A DNA stretch of 64,000 bases from assembly GCF_000255295.1 (NCBI RefSeq), contig NC_017030.1:1922001-1986000 (forward strand). The letters run 5' to 3'. Below the pieces are notes generated by a model that was not told the DNA's origin, did no database searches, and saw nothing but the letters and a program-made list of their open reading frames with translations. The stretch comes from Corallococcus coralloides DSM 2259. Its GTDB lineage: Bacteria; Myxococcota; Myxococcia; Myxococcales; Myxococcaceae. How positions within the stretch are numbered: position 1 is the first letter of the stretch; each line of letters opens with the position of its first letter. Positions 8,726 to 16,997 of the stretch are shown one piece after another. The position numbers and the translations under genes were made by a program.

Positions 8726-10912
8726 ATGAAGCCCCTGCTGCTGGCTGCCGTCCTCGCCGCCGCGCCCGCCACCCCGCAGAAGTCGCCCGCGCCTGATGCC
8801 GGCCTCGCGCAGGCCGCGCAGCCCTCCCTCACCGTGCCCGGAGGCAAGTTCCTCCGCGCCCGCTCCGGCAACACCGCCGTCGCGCAGATGTTCGCGCCGG
8901 GCATCGCGGAGCTGTCCCTGGCGGAGAAGCGCGTGGCGTGGTCCCTCACCCTCGCGGCGCACGCGGGCGAGGACATCGCGTTGGATCAGCTCGGCTGGAA
9001 GCTGGTGCCGACGAAGCAGCTGCTGGAGGGCGTCTGGCTCTTCGGCCGCGACGCGCAGAGCGCCGCGTCCGGCTTCGACGGGAAGCTGGCGGACTACCTG
9101 CTGCGCTTCTACGGGCACGGCGGCAACCACGACAGCACCACCGGCCAGAAGTTCGTCCCGGCCTTCACCGCGGAACAGCTCGCGGCCGGTGCTTCCCGCG
9201 CGCTCAAGGCCGGCGCACCCTGGACGGTGAAGGACGAGGCCGCGCTCCAGGCCTGGCTCCAGGACCTGAAGCCCACCCTCTTCGACGCGAGCTTCGAGCC
9301 GCAGCTCACCTCCAAGGCCCCGCCGCCGGGTCAGGACCTCCTCACCGCGTCCTCCAACACCGCCTACGGCCCCGGCGTGACGCAGAAGGACCTGGTGGGC
9401 TTCACGGAGAAGTACCCGCTCAACTCCCGCGTGGTGAAGGAGAACGGGAAGCTGGTGGAGCAGGTGTTCCGCGCGGGCACGCCGGACGGCAAGGTGAAGC
9501 CGGGGCTGTACGCGAAGGAGCTCTCGCGCGTCATCGCGCACCTCCAGGAGGCGATGAAGTCCGCCGAGCCCGCGCAGAAGGCCGCGCTGGGCAAGCTGGT
9601 GCGCTACTTCCAGACGGGCAGCCCCAAGGACTGGGATGCGTACAACATCGCGTGGCTCAAGGTGGACCCGAAGGTGGACGCCAACCTGGGCTTCATCGAG
9701 ACCTACGTGGACCCTCGCGGCCACAAGGGACAGTGGGAGGGATTGGTCAACTACCGCGACACGGCGGAGAACCAGATCATGGTGCTCATGGGCCAGAAGG
9801 CCCAGTACTTCGAGGACCGGCTGCCCTGGCCGGAGAAGTACCGCCGCAAGAAGGTCTCGCTGCCGGTGGCCAAGGCCATCAACCTCATCACGTCCCACCC
9901 GGAGCCGCCCGCGGGCATCAACCTGCCCAACGAGCAGCACATCCGGGAGAAGTACGGCAGCAAGAGCGTGATGATCACCAACGTCATGGACGCCGCCTCC
10001 GCCGTGACGCGGCTGCCCCTGGCGCTGGAGTTCTCCCGCACGGCGGAGGACCGCGAGCAGGCCCAGAAGTACTCCGTCACCGCGCGCAAGTGGCTGGTGG
10101 CCTTCCATGAGGTGCTGGGCCACGCCTCCGGCCAGGTGGACCCGAAGCTCAAGGGCCAGTCCCCGTCCGTCTTCCTCAAGGAGTACGACAACACGCTGGA
10201 GGAGGCGCGCGCGGACCTGGTCGCGCTGTGGCACGCGTTCGACCCGGCGCTCGCGGAGCTGTCGCCGGACCACGAGGCCATCGCCCGGCAGATGTACCGG
10301 GACTTCCTGGTGGAGGGGCTCACCAACCTGCGCCGCGTGGAGACGGGCAACGCCTTCGAGGAGGACCACCAGCGCGGCCACCACATGACGGTGACGTTCC
10401 TGGAGGAGAAGGGCGTGGTGAAGCAGGTCACGGAAAACGGCCGCACGTACCTCACGATTCCGGACTACGCGAAGATGCGCGAGGCCGTGGGCGAGCTGCT
10501 CTCCCAGCTGATGGTCATCAAGGCCACCGGCGACTACGAGGGCATCCGCGCGCTGGTGCAGGAGAAGGGCATCCACTTCGACCCGAAGCTGCGCGACGAG
10601 GTCGCCCGCCGGGTGAAGGCCGTGGACGTGCCCACGGTGCTGCTGCTCAATTCGCCGCGCGTGGTGCCGGTGCTGGACGCGAAGGGGACGCTGGTGGACC
10701 TGAAGGAGGACACCACCCAGGCCTTCGTGGATCAGCACCTGGAGCGCAGCCTGCTGGGCCGGCTGTCGCCCTCGGAGGCCAGCCGCGTCGCGGCGAAGGT
10801 GGCGGGCTCGCCGGACGCGGTGCGCGAGGCCTTCAAGGAGCTGGGGCCCGACACGGCTCCGGCGCCGACCCCCGCGAAGAAGGGTGCGGCGCCGGTGAAG
10901 TCCACGCCCTGA
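8726..10912 (+). CDS. Dipeptidyl-peptidase III-like zinc metallopeptidase (M49)
   Basis: 728 residues from ATG 8726; TTGGAG just upstream serves as the ribosome site, so the TTG at 8714 is not chosen. A signal peptide (MKPLLLAAVLAAAPATPQ) suggests export, unlike the mostly cytosolic eukaryotic enzyme. The zinc site of family M49 is visible: HEVLGH at 461-466 (HELLGH in the type enzyme) and EEARAD at 492-497 (EECRAE in the type enzyme), which supply two His and one Glu ligand plus the catalytic Glu. Substrate-lobe motifs such as YVDPRGHKGQWEG and NLPNEQHIREKYGSKSV also match. M49 enzymes release dipeptides from the N-terminus of oligopeptides. A role in degrading prey peptides is inferred. It converges with the AI-2E permease gene. 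Confidence 0.85.
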   Translation: MKPLLLAAVLAAAPATPQKSPAPDAGLAQAAQPSLTVPGGKFLRARSGNTAVAQMFAPGIAELSLAEKRVAWSLTLAAHAGEDIALDQLGWKLVPTKQLLEGVWLFGRDAQSAASGFDGKLADYLLRFYGHGGNHDSTTGQKFVPAFTAEQLAAGASRALKAGAPWTVKDEAALQAWLQDLKPTLFDASFEPQLTSKAPPPGQDLLTASSNTAYGPGVTQKDLVGFTEKYPLNSRVVKENGKLVEQVFRAGTPDGKVKPGLYAKELSRVIAHLQEAMKSAEPAQKAALGKLVRYFQTGSPKDWDAYNIAWLKVDPKVDANLGFIETYVDPRGHKGQWEGLVNYRDTAENQIMVLMGQKAQYFEDRLPWPEKYRRKKVSLPVAKAINLITSHPEPPAGINLPNEQHIREKYGSKSVMITNVMDAASAVTRLPLALEFSRTAEDREQAQKYSVTARKWLVAFHEVLGHASGQVDPKLKGQSPSVFLKEYDNTLEEARADLVALWHAFDPALAELSPDHEAIARQMYRDFLVEGLTNLRRVETGNAFEEDHQRGHHMTVTFLEEKGVVKQVTENGRTYLTIPDYAKMREAVGELLSQLMVIKATGDYEGIRALVQEKGIHFDPKLRDEVARRVKAVDVPTVLLLNSPRVVPVLDAKGTLVDLKEDTTQAFVDQHLERSLLGRLSPSEASRVAAKVAGSPDAVREAFKELGPDTAPAPTPAKKGAAPVKSTP

Positions 10913-10928
10913 GCAGGGCGCGGGGCCG

Positions 10929-12104
10929 TCAGTGGTTGGACGGCGCGTCCGCGTCCGAGAGGGGCGTGCCGGACTCCGTGGTGAGCACGACGCGCTGGGA
11001 GCCCGGCTGGATGGGGCCTCCCGGCGTGGCCGGGTCGCCCATCCGTCCGTTGGGCCGGCCGTAGTCGCGCTCGTAGATGCGCACCACGGAGAGGAAGAAG
11101 GCGACGATGAGGGGCCCCAGCAAGAGGCCCACCGCGCCGAACGCCGCCAGGCCGCCCAGCAGGGCGAAGAAGACGATGGCGCCGTGCTGGTTCATGCCCT
11201 TCCGGGCCAGCAGCGGCTTGACGACGTTGTCCACGAGCCCCACCACGACGACGCCCCAGATGGCCAGGAAGAGGGCAGCCCACGGGTGGCCGCTGAGGAA
11301 CATCAGGCCCGCGGCGAAGAGCACCACCACCGCGGCGCCCACGGCGGGGATGAGGGCGAGGAAGAAGGTGAGGCCCGCGAAGAACAGCGGCGCGGGCACC
11401 CCCACGATGAGGAAGCCGATGAGCGCGACCGCCGCCTGGACGCCCGCGGTGGCGACGGTGGAGACGAGCACCGACACGGAGGTGCTCTTGAACTCGCGCA
11501 AGAGCTCCCGCGTCTGCCCGTGCCGGAGCGGCGACACGCTCTCGATCCACTGCACCAGGCGTGCGCCGTCGGTGAGGAAGAAGAAGAGGGCGATGAGCAT
11601 CATCGCCAACTGGAGGATGATGGTGCCCGTGGCGGCCACCGCTCCCGTCACGGCCTTGGCGGCGGTGCCGCCCTGGGTCGTCATCTGCTCCTGGAGCTTC
11701 TGGTCCAGCTCGGCCTGCTCCAGCGGGAGCCGCTCAATCAGCTTGCTCACCGGGCCCTGGATGCCGCTGGGGAGCTTGTCCACCAGGCCCTTCATCCCGC
11801 CCTTCTGCACGGTCTGGGTCACGAAGCGCGCGCCCTCGGACACCTCCGCGACGACGAAGGCGGTGAGGCCGCCCAGGGGCAGGAGCAGCGCCAGCAGGAT
11901 GCCGGTGACGATGAGTCCGGAGGACACGTTGCCGTGGCCGCGCAGCCGCTTCTTCAGCCGGGTGTGCAGTCCGTAGAAGGTGCCCGCCAGCACCGCCGCC
12001 AGGAAGAACGCCTCCGCGAAGGGCCGGATGACCAGGCACAACAGGACGATGGACAGCAGGATGAGACCCACGAAGACGCGTCGCGATACCTGATCGGAGG
12101 CCAT
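10929..12104 (-). CDS. AI-2E family transporter (PF01594-type permease)
   Basis: 391 residues with about eight membrane segments. The N-terminal pair (VFVGLILLSIVLLCLVIRPF, FFLAAVLAGTFYGL) is followed by a soluble helical section (residues ~85-150, LVDKLPSGIQGPVSKLIERL). The conserved C-terminal block contains IALIGFLIVGVPAPLFFAGL, LIPAVGAAVV, DNVVKPLLARKG and FFALLGGLAAFGAVGLLLGP, which is diagnostic. Members include the AI-2 exporter TqsA, Na+/H+ antiporters and many uncharacterised permeases; the substrate here is unknown. The C-terminal tail is hydrophilic. ATG 12104 is preceded by CGGAGG. Confidence 0.88.
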   Translation of the reverse strand: MASDQVSRRVFVGLILLSIVLLCLVIRPFAEAFFLAAVLAGTFYGLHTRLKKRLRGHGNVSSGLIVTGILLALLLPLGGLTAFVVAEVSEGARFVTQTVQKGGMKGLVDKLPSGIQGPVSKLIERLPLEQAELDQKLQEQMTTQGGTAAKAVTGAVAATGTIILQLAMMLIALFFFLTDGARLVQWIESVSPLRHGQTRELLREFKSTSVSVLVSTVATAGVQAAVALIGFLIVGVPAPLFFAGLTFFLALIPAVGAAVVVLFAAGLMFLSGHPWAALFLAIWGVVVVGLVDNVVKPLLARKGMNQHGAIVFFALLGGLAAFGAVGLLLGPLIVAFFLSVVRIYERDYGRPNGRMGDPATPGGPIQPGSQRVVLTTESGTPLSDADAPSNH

Positions 12105-12241
12105 GGCCTTGCGAAGTTAGGGAGCCGGACCTGTCGCCGGGAGCCTGCCCGGCCGGATTGTCGATAGAACATTCCCCTCGGCCTGGCCGCCTGCCTGCTC
12201 ACAGAGCTTGGGAGCGGCGGAGGGGGCGATAGAGTGCGCGC

Positions 12242-12658
12242 ATGCCGCCTTTCGACTCCGCCCGCTTCACGCTCTGGCTTCCGCAGCTCCTGTGCGCCGC
12301 CTTCCTGGCCATCCTCTTCCTGCAGTCCGGCCTGGACAAGGTCGTGGACTGGAAGGGGAACCTGGGGTGGCTGACCGGCCACTTCGCCAGGTCGCCCCTG
12401 AAGGGCGTGGTGACGCCGATGCTGGCGGTCATCACCCTGATGGAGCTGGCGGCCGGGGCGCTGAGCGGGGCGGGCGCGGTGGCGCTCCTGGTGAACGGCA
12501 ACCCGTTCCTCGCGTACCTGGGCGCGGTGCTCTCCGCGCTGTCGCTCTTGGCGCTCTTCTTCGGTCAGCGCATGGCGAAGGAGTACGCGGGCGCGGCGGT
12601 ACTGGTGCCGTACTTCATCGTCGCGCTCGCGGGTGTGTACCTGATGCGGCTGGCGTGA
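12242..12658 (+). CDS. DoxX-family small membrane protein
   Basis: 138 residues with four predicted membrane helices. The pattern LFLQSGLDKVVDWKGNLGW in helix 1, then LAVITLMELAAGALSGAG, is typical of the DoxX/SURF4-like family, members of which act with oxidoreductases or in thiosulfate:quinone reduction. No redox partner is adjacent, so the role is open. It is divergent to the AI-2E gene and ends 10 nt before the convergent ThrE-like gene. Confidence 0.78.
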   Translation: MPPFDSARFTLWLPQLLCAAFLAILFLQSGLDKVVDWKGNLGWLTGHFARSPLKGVVTPMLAVITLMELAAGALSGAGAVALLVNGNPFLAYLGAVLSALSLLALFFGQRMAKEYAGAAVLVPYFIVALAGVYLMRLA

Positions 12659-12668
12659 GGCCGGCCCT

Positions 12669-13958
12669 CTAGAGCACCTTGCGCGAAGGCATGATGGCGT
12701 TGGCGGACAGCAGGCCCGCCGCCAGCGCCACCGCGACCATCAGCATGGAGAAGGCCGTGTCCACGCCGGCCACCACGTCGCGCTCCAGCAGCGACGCCAG
12801 GCTGCGAAAGCCCACGCTGCCGGGGACGAGCAGCATCAGCCCCGGCACCACGGTGGTGACGGCGGGCCGGTTGCGCAGCCGCGCCAGCGCGTTGCTCCCA
12901 ATGCCCAGCAGCAGCGCGCCCGCGAAGGCGCCCAGCTGAGGCCCCAGCAGCAGCGCTCCCAGCCGCGCGCCCATGAACGCGGCGGCGCCGGCCAGGGCAA
13001 TCCATCCCCAGTCCCGCGGCCGGGCGCGGAAGAGCACCGCGATGGCGAAGCCCGCCACCACGAGCGCGACGAGGGCGACCCCGGGGGGAAGCACCGTGGG
13101 CAGGGCCGGCGTGGGCATGGGCACGGGAGGCAGCACCGTGGCCACGCGGCTGCCCAGGGCCGCGCCGAAGCCCAGCTGGAGGAAGATGAGCGCGGCGTGG
13201 GTGAGGCGCGACGTGCCGGAGATGAGGTTGCGCGTGGCGACTTCGTTGACGGCGATGGTGAGCGTGAGCCCGGGGAGCAGGACGATGAGGCCCGCGAGCG
13301 TGGCCACCTCGCCGTGCAGCGGGCCGAAGAAGTGGGCCGCGAGCCCCGCGAACGCGGCGGACAGCACGGCCGCCACGGGCTCCAGCACTCGGGCGGTGGT
13401 CGGCTGCTTGCGCGTCAGCAGGTCCAGCACGCCAATGGCCAGGCTGCTGACACCGGCGACGCCCATCTCCTTCCAGCCGCCGCCGAACAGCAGCGCCGCG
13501 GAGGCGCCCGCCAGCATCCAGCAGAGCAGCTGGAGCGCGGGGCCGTAGCGCGCCGGACGGGCGAGGATGTCCTCCACGCGGCGTGCGCCCTCCGCGGGCG
13601 TGAGCCGGCCGTGGATGACGTCGTCCGCGAGCATGTCCAGGAGGATGAGGCGCTCCAGGTCCATGTCGCCGGGCTCCACGCGGATGAGGCTGGTGCGCAG
13701 GTCCTCCGGCGGGCCGAAGGAGGCGAAGATGGAGGTGGGCGTGGAGAAGAAGCGGGCCTCCAGGCCCAGCCGCTCGCTCACCCGCTTCATCAGGCCCTCC
13801 AGGCGGTGGGCGGGCGTGCCGTGGCGGTGCAGCGCGTGGCCCAGCCGCAGCACGAAGGCCACCGCGGGGCCGGGCGGCGGGGGCGCGAGGGAGGCGACGA
13901 ACTCGGGCGGGGCTTCAGGGGTTTCGGAGGGACGCGTGGACACGGCGGGCGCGCACAT
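12669..13958 (-). CDS. ThrE-type threonine/serine exporter family protein
   Basis: 429 residues. Residues ~30-260 match the N-terminal ThrE domain: a cytosolic start (FVLRLGHALHRHGTPAHRLE, FFSTPTSIFASFG), a helical hairpin, then membrane segments with LIVLLPGLTLTIAVNEVATR and HFFGPLHGEV. Residues ~280-425 match the second, ThrE_2 domain (GWIALAGAAAFMGARLGALL, PGLMLLVPGSVGFRSLASLL). The two domains are fused here, whereas many bacteria encode them as separate small proteins. About ten membrane helices are expected. The family exports threonine or serine, or may handle other small solutes such as succinate. No regulator is adjacent. Confidence 0.87.
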   Translation of the reverse strand: MCAPAVSTRPSETPEAPPEFVASLAPPPPGPAVAFVLRLGHALHRHGTPAHRLEGLMKRVSERLGLEARFFSTPTSIFASFGPPEDLRTSLIRVEPGDMDLERLILLDMLADDVIHGRLTPAEGARRVEDILARPARYGPALQLLCWMLAGASAALLFGGGWKEMGVAGVSSLAIGVLDLLTRKQPTTARVLEPVAAVLSAAFAGLAAHFFGPLHGEVATLAGLIVLLPGLTLTIAVNEVATRNLISGTSRLTHAALIFLQLGFGAALGSRVATVLPPVPMPTPALPTVLPPGVALVALVVAGFAIAVLFRARPRDWGWIALAGAAAFMGARLGALLLGPQLGAFAGALLLGIGSNALARLRNRPAVTTVVPGLMLLVPGSVGFRSLASLLERDVVAGVDTAFSMLMVAVALAAGLLSANAIMPSRKVL

Positions 13959-14095
13959 GCGCAGAGCCGCCCGGGGGAGTCAAACGGCGTGGAGCCCCCC
14001 CTGCAAGCCCTCCTGCTCGTACTGATGTCCAGGGTGTTCGGGGAAATCCCCTGGCGTGACGCATCTGATACAGCGGGCGGCACACAGGAGGACGC

Positions 14096-14899
14096 ATGGC
14101 GCGCAAGCAACGGACGCCCAGGTGGCTGGAGGCCGCGAGGCGCAGGGGACCGGAGGCCCCGGCGGGCCCTGGCGCGGACTGGCTGACACGAGCGTTGGGC
14201 CGGGCCGGCGTGCTGCCCCGGGCCGAGGCCGAGCAGGCGATCCGCGATGGCCGTGTGGAGGTGGACGGCCGCGTGGAGCGGGAGCCGTTCGCGCCGGTGG
14301 GGGAGGGGACGCGGGTGCGCGTGGACGGCGTGGAGCGCGCGCTCACGCGCCAGGTGCGGGTGCTGATGTTCCACAAGACCTCGGGGCCGGTGGTGCACGG
14401 GTCGGATCCAGAGGGCGTGGGCACGGTCTTCGAAAGGCTGCGCGCGGTGCTGCCGCCGGAGCTTCAAGGCTTCGAGTGGTACGCGGTGGGCCGGTTGGAC
14501 CGCGACACCACGGGGCTCCTGCTCTTCACCAACGACGAGCAGCTGGTGCGGCACTCGACGGCTCCAGAGACGCACCTGCCCAAGCGGTACGTGGCGCGCG
14601 TGGAGGGGCAGCCCCCGGAGCCAGCGCTGGCGAGGCTGCGAGAGGGCTTGATGCTGGAGGACGGCCCCACGCGCCCGGCGGAGGCCGTGCTCCGTGCTCC
14701 CGACGTGGTGGCGCTCACGCTCACGGAAGGACGGCACCACCAGGTGAAGCGGATGCTCGCGGCGGTGGGGCACCCGGTGCTCGCGCTGCACCGTGAAGCG
14801 GTGGGGCAGGTGGTGCTGGACGTGGCGGAAGGGGCGTGGCGCGAGCTGTCGGGCGCGGAGGTGGCGCAGGGGCTGGGGTTCCAGCCCGGCGCGGACTAG
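14096..14899 (+). CDS. RsuA/RluB/E/F-family rRNA pseudouridine synthase
   Basis: 267 residues. A basic N-terminus is followed by an S4 RNA-binding domain (~residues 28-75, LTRALGRAGVLPRAEAEQAI, DGRVEVDGRV). The catalytic domain carries GRLDRDTTGLLLFTND, where the aspartate of the RLDxxT motif is the nucleophile, then LPKRYVARV and the C-terminal EGRHHQVKRMLAAVGHPV that is typical of the RsuA branch. It should isomerise a uridine in 16S or 23S rRNA; the exact target cannot be inferred. Its last four bases overlap the stop of the convergent kinase gene. Confidence 0.9.
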   Translation: MARKQRTPRWLEAARRRGPEAPAGPGADWLTRALGRAGVLPRAEAEQAIRDGRVEVDGRVEREPFAPVGEGTRVRVDGVERALTRQVRVLMFHKTSGPVVHGSDPEGVGTVFERLRAVLPPELQGFEWYAVGRLDRDTTGLLLFTNDEQLVRHSTAPETHLPKRYVARVEGQPPEPALARLREGLMLEDGPTRPAEAVLRAPDVVALTLTEGRHHQVKRMLAAVGHPVLALHREAVGQVVLDVAEGAWRELSGAEVAQGLGFQPGAD

Positions 14900-16938
14900 C
14901 GGCCGAGGTTCTTGAGCATCTCCCGCGCCTTGGCCGGGTTCGCCATGTTCCTGGGGGACATCACCATGTACCGGTCGTGGGCCTTCTTGGCCTTGGCCTT
15001 GTTGCCGGTCAGGGTGTAGGCGGTCTCCAATCCCAGCCAGGCTCGCCGGAGGCTGGGATTGTTCCGGGTGACGTCCTCCAGGAGCTTCACGGCCTGCTTG
15101 TGGTCCTTGGCGGTGCCCGGCTTGAGCTTGATGAGCGTCAGGCCCAGCTCGAGCTTGGTGTCGAACGAGTCCGGCTTCATGGCCAGCGCGTTCCGGTAGG
15201 CGGCGGCGGCCTCCGGGTACTTCTCGTCGCGGAACGCCGTGCGGCCGGTTTCGATCATGTCGGCGAAGGTCTCCGGCTTCACGATGCGGCCCGAAGCCGA
15301 GGAGAGGGCCTTCGCGTCATCCAGGATCCGCACGACCTTGGCGCGGCTGGGGTGCGTGTCGGGGGCGTACTCCAGGAATCGTTGATAGTGCGTCACGCTG
15401 CTGCGGCTGTCATTGATTCGCGAGTACAGCATCCCGAGCAGGAGCTGGCATTCCCCTTCCCGGGGGAAGCGCGTCTCGCACTGATGCGCCAGGTCCACCG
15501 CGTCCTGGAGCCCTCCCTGCTGCACCCGCGCCTGGACGCGGTCCTGATAGTCAGCCAGCGACAGGGCGGGTTCCGGAATCGGCTCCACCGTGAGGGGCGC
15601 GCTGCCTGCCGCCTGGAGGACCGGTGTGGCCGCCAGCGTGGGAGGCCGTGCCGTGTCGGAGAGGGATTGAACAGCGGCGGCCGGACGCTCGATGGGGCGC
15701 ACGACTCCAGGGGGCTCGGGAGGCGCACCGGGGGAGCTGAGGAGCCAGAAGCAGCTGGCACCGACGGCGAGCCCCGTGGTGCTCAATCCCAGCATCCACT
15801 TGCGCGATGCCGAAGGGGCGAGCGCGGCCGGGGCTTCCTCCTCCACGATTTCGACGCTGGATTCGGGGAGGGGAATCCTGCCGGTATGGAGCAGTGGCCT
15901 GGGACGCGCGGGCTTCTTCGGGAGCGCCGGTTCCTGCTCGCGCCAGGACTCCAGCTCCTGCTGGAAGGTGGGGGGAACCGACAGCTCGCGGCCGTGCGAG
16001 AGCAGGTCGTCACGAAAGAGCATCCGCAGCAGGTGCGCGAGGCTCAGCGAGGAGACACCCGGGTGGTTCGCGTACAGGAAGCCGGAGAGGGCTTCCGCGA
16101 AGGCATGGCTGGATTCGAAGCGCTGGGACTGCTCTGGGTGCAGGGCCTTGAGGACGATGCGCTGGAGTGCTGCTGGCAGGTCCGGCCGTGACTCGCTCAG
16201 CGGCGGGAGCTCGCCGCGCGCGATGCGCATCATCACCGCCTCGGGCGGCCCGTCCAGGGGCAGCTTCCCGCAGAGCAGTTCGTACAGCACGACGCCGGTG
16301 GCCCAGATGTCCGTGCGCGCATCCACTTCCTCGCCGCGCGCCTGCTCCGGGGAGAAGAAGAGGTACTTGCCCTTCACGACGCCGGGTTCGGTCTTGAGGT
16401 CCCGGATGAGCTGCGCCTTGGCGATGCCGAAGTCGACGATCTTGACCTGGCCTTCGTAGCTGACGAGCACGTTGTCCGGGGAGATGTCCCGGTGGACGAT
16501 GCCCAGCGGCTGGCCACTGCTGTCCGTGCGCGTGTGGGCGTAGTGCAGCCCCCGGCACATCTCCATGGCGATGAACACGGCGATGGGGACGGGCAGGGCG
16601 CCCATGCCGCTCTTCATCGCGCGCTTGAGGAAGCGGTGGAGCGGCTGGCCGTCCACGAACTCCATGGCCAGGAAGTACCCGCCGTCCACCCGGCCGAAGT
16701 CGAAGACCTGGGCGACGTTGCCATGGGACAGCGTGGCGGAGATGCGCGCCTCGCTGATGAACATGGAGATGAAGGCCTCGTCGTTGGCGTACTCCGGCAG
16801 GACCTTCTTGATGAGGACAGGCTTGGTGACGCCCGCGTCGCCTACCAGCTGGGCACGCCACGTCTCCGCCATCCCGCCCTGGCCCAGCCAGGACACCAGC
16901 TCATACCGCCCGAAGGCGTCCCCCGCTTGCAGTGCCAT
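14896..16938 (-). CDS. Membrane Ser/Thr protein kinase with C-terminal TPR region (array member 1)
   Basis: 680 residues, last in a row of five paralogues. The kinase domain (~10-280) has the glycine loop WLGQGGMAETW, the ATP-binding Lys in PVLIKKVLP, catalytic HRDISPDN near residue 147, DFG near 167 and SPEQARGE. A linker follows, then one membrane helix (MLGLSTTGLAVGASCFWLL, ~379-400). The periplasmic part holds TPR-like helices (YQDRVQARVQQGGLQDAVDL; YSRINDSRSSVTHYQRFLEY; FRDEKYPEAAAAYRNALAMK). This copy has the longest TPR region, with a second block near 560-640. An RD-type active kinase is expected. The TPR end probably binds a protein partner. Its promoter-like box is at 16948-16953. 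Confidence 0.9.
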   Translation of the reverse strand: MALQAGDAFGRYELVSWLGQGGMAETWRAQLVGDAGVTKPVLIKKVLPEYANDEAFISMFISEARISATLSHGNVAQVFDFGRVDGGYFLAMEFVDGQPLHRFLKRAMKSGMGALPVPIAVFIAMEMCRGLHYAHTRTDSSGQPLGIVHRDISPDNVLVSYEGQVKIVDFGIAKAQLIRDLKTEPGVVKGKYLFFSPEQARGEEVDARTDIWATGVVLYELLCGKLPLDGPPEAVMMRIARGELPPLSESRPDLPAALQRIVLKALHPEQSQRFESSHAFAEALSGFLYANHPGVSSLSLAHLLRMLFRDDLLSHGRELSVPPTFQQELESWREQEPALPKKPARPRPLLHTGRIPLPESSVEIVEEEAPAALAPSASRKWMLGLSTTGLAVGASCFWLLSSPGAPPEPPGVVRPIERPAAAVQSLSDTARPPTLAATPVLQAAGSAPLTVEPIPEPALSLADYQDRVQARVQQGGLQDAVDLAHQCETRFPREGECQLLLGMLYSRINDSRSSVTHYQRFLEYAPDTHPSRAKVVRILDDAKALSSASGRIVKPETFADMIETGRTAFRDEKYPEAAAAYRNALAMKPDSFDTKLELGLTLIKLKPGTAKDHKQAVKLLEDVTRNNPSLRRAWLGLETAYTLTGNKAKAKKAHDRYMVMSPRNMANPAKAREMLKNLGR

Positions 16939-16947
16939 GAGGCGGGC

Positions 16948-16953
16948 ATCCTA
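16948..16953 (-). promoter_or_regulatory. -10-like box of kinase 1, 9 nt from the start codon
   Basis: On the minus strand TAGGAT ends 9 nt before ATG 16938. The intervening bases (GCCCGCCTC) hold no ribosome site, so the transcript would be nearly leaderless. The box belongs to the conserved upstream block shared by the kinase genes. Confidence 0.5.
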
Positions 16954-16997
16954 AAGCCAGATGTCCTCGGGATGAGAAACAGTTCCGTGGGATGGGA

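Noticed and set aside
8726..10738. Long minus-strand frame across the M49 peptidase gene
   Set aside because: It is rich in Arg, His and Leu, has no motifs, and mirrors the strand with a complete metallopeptidase.
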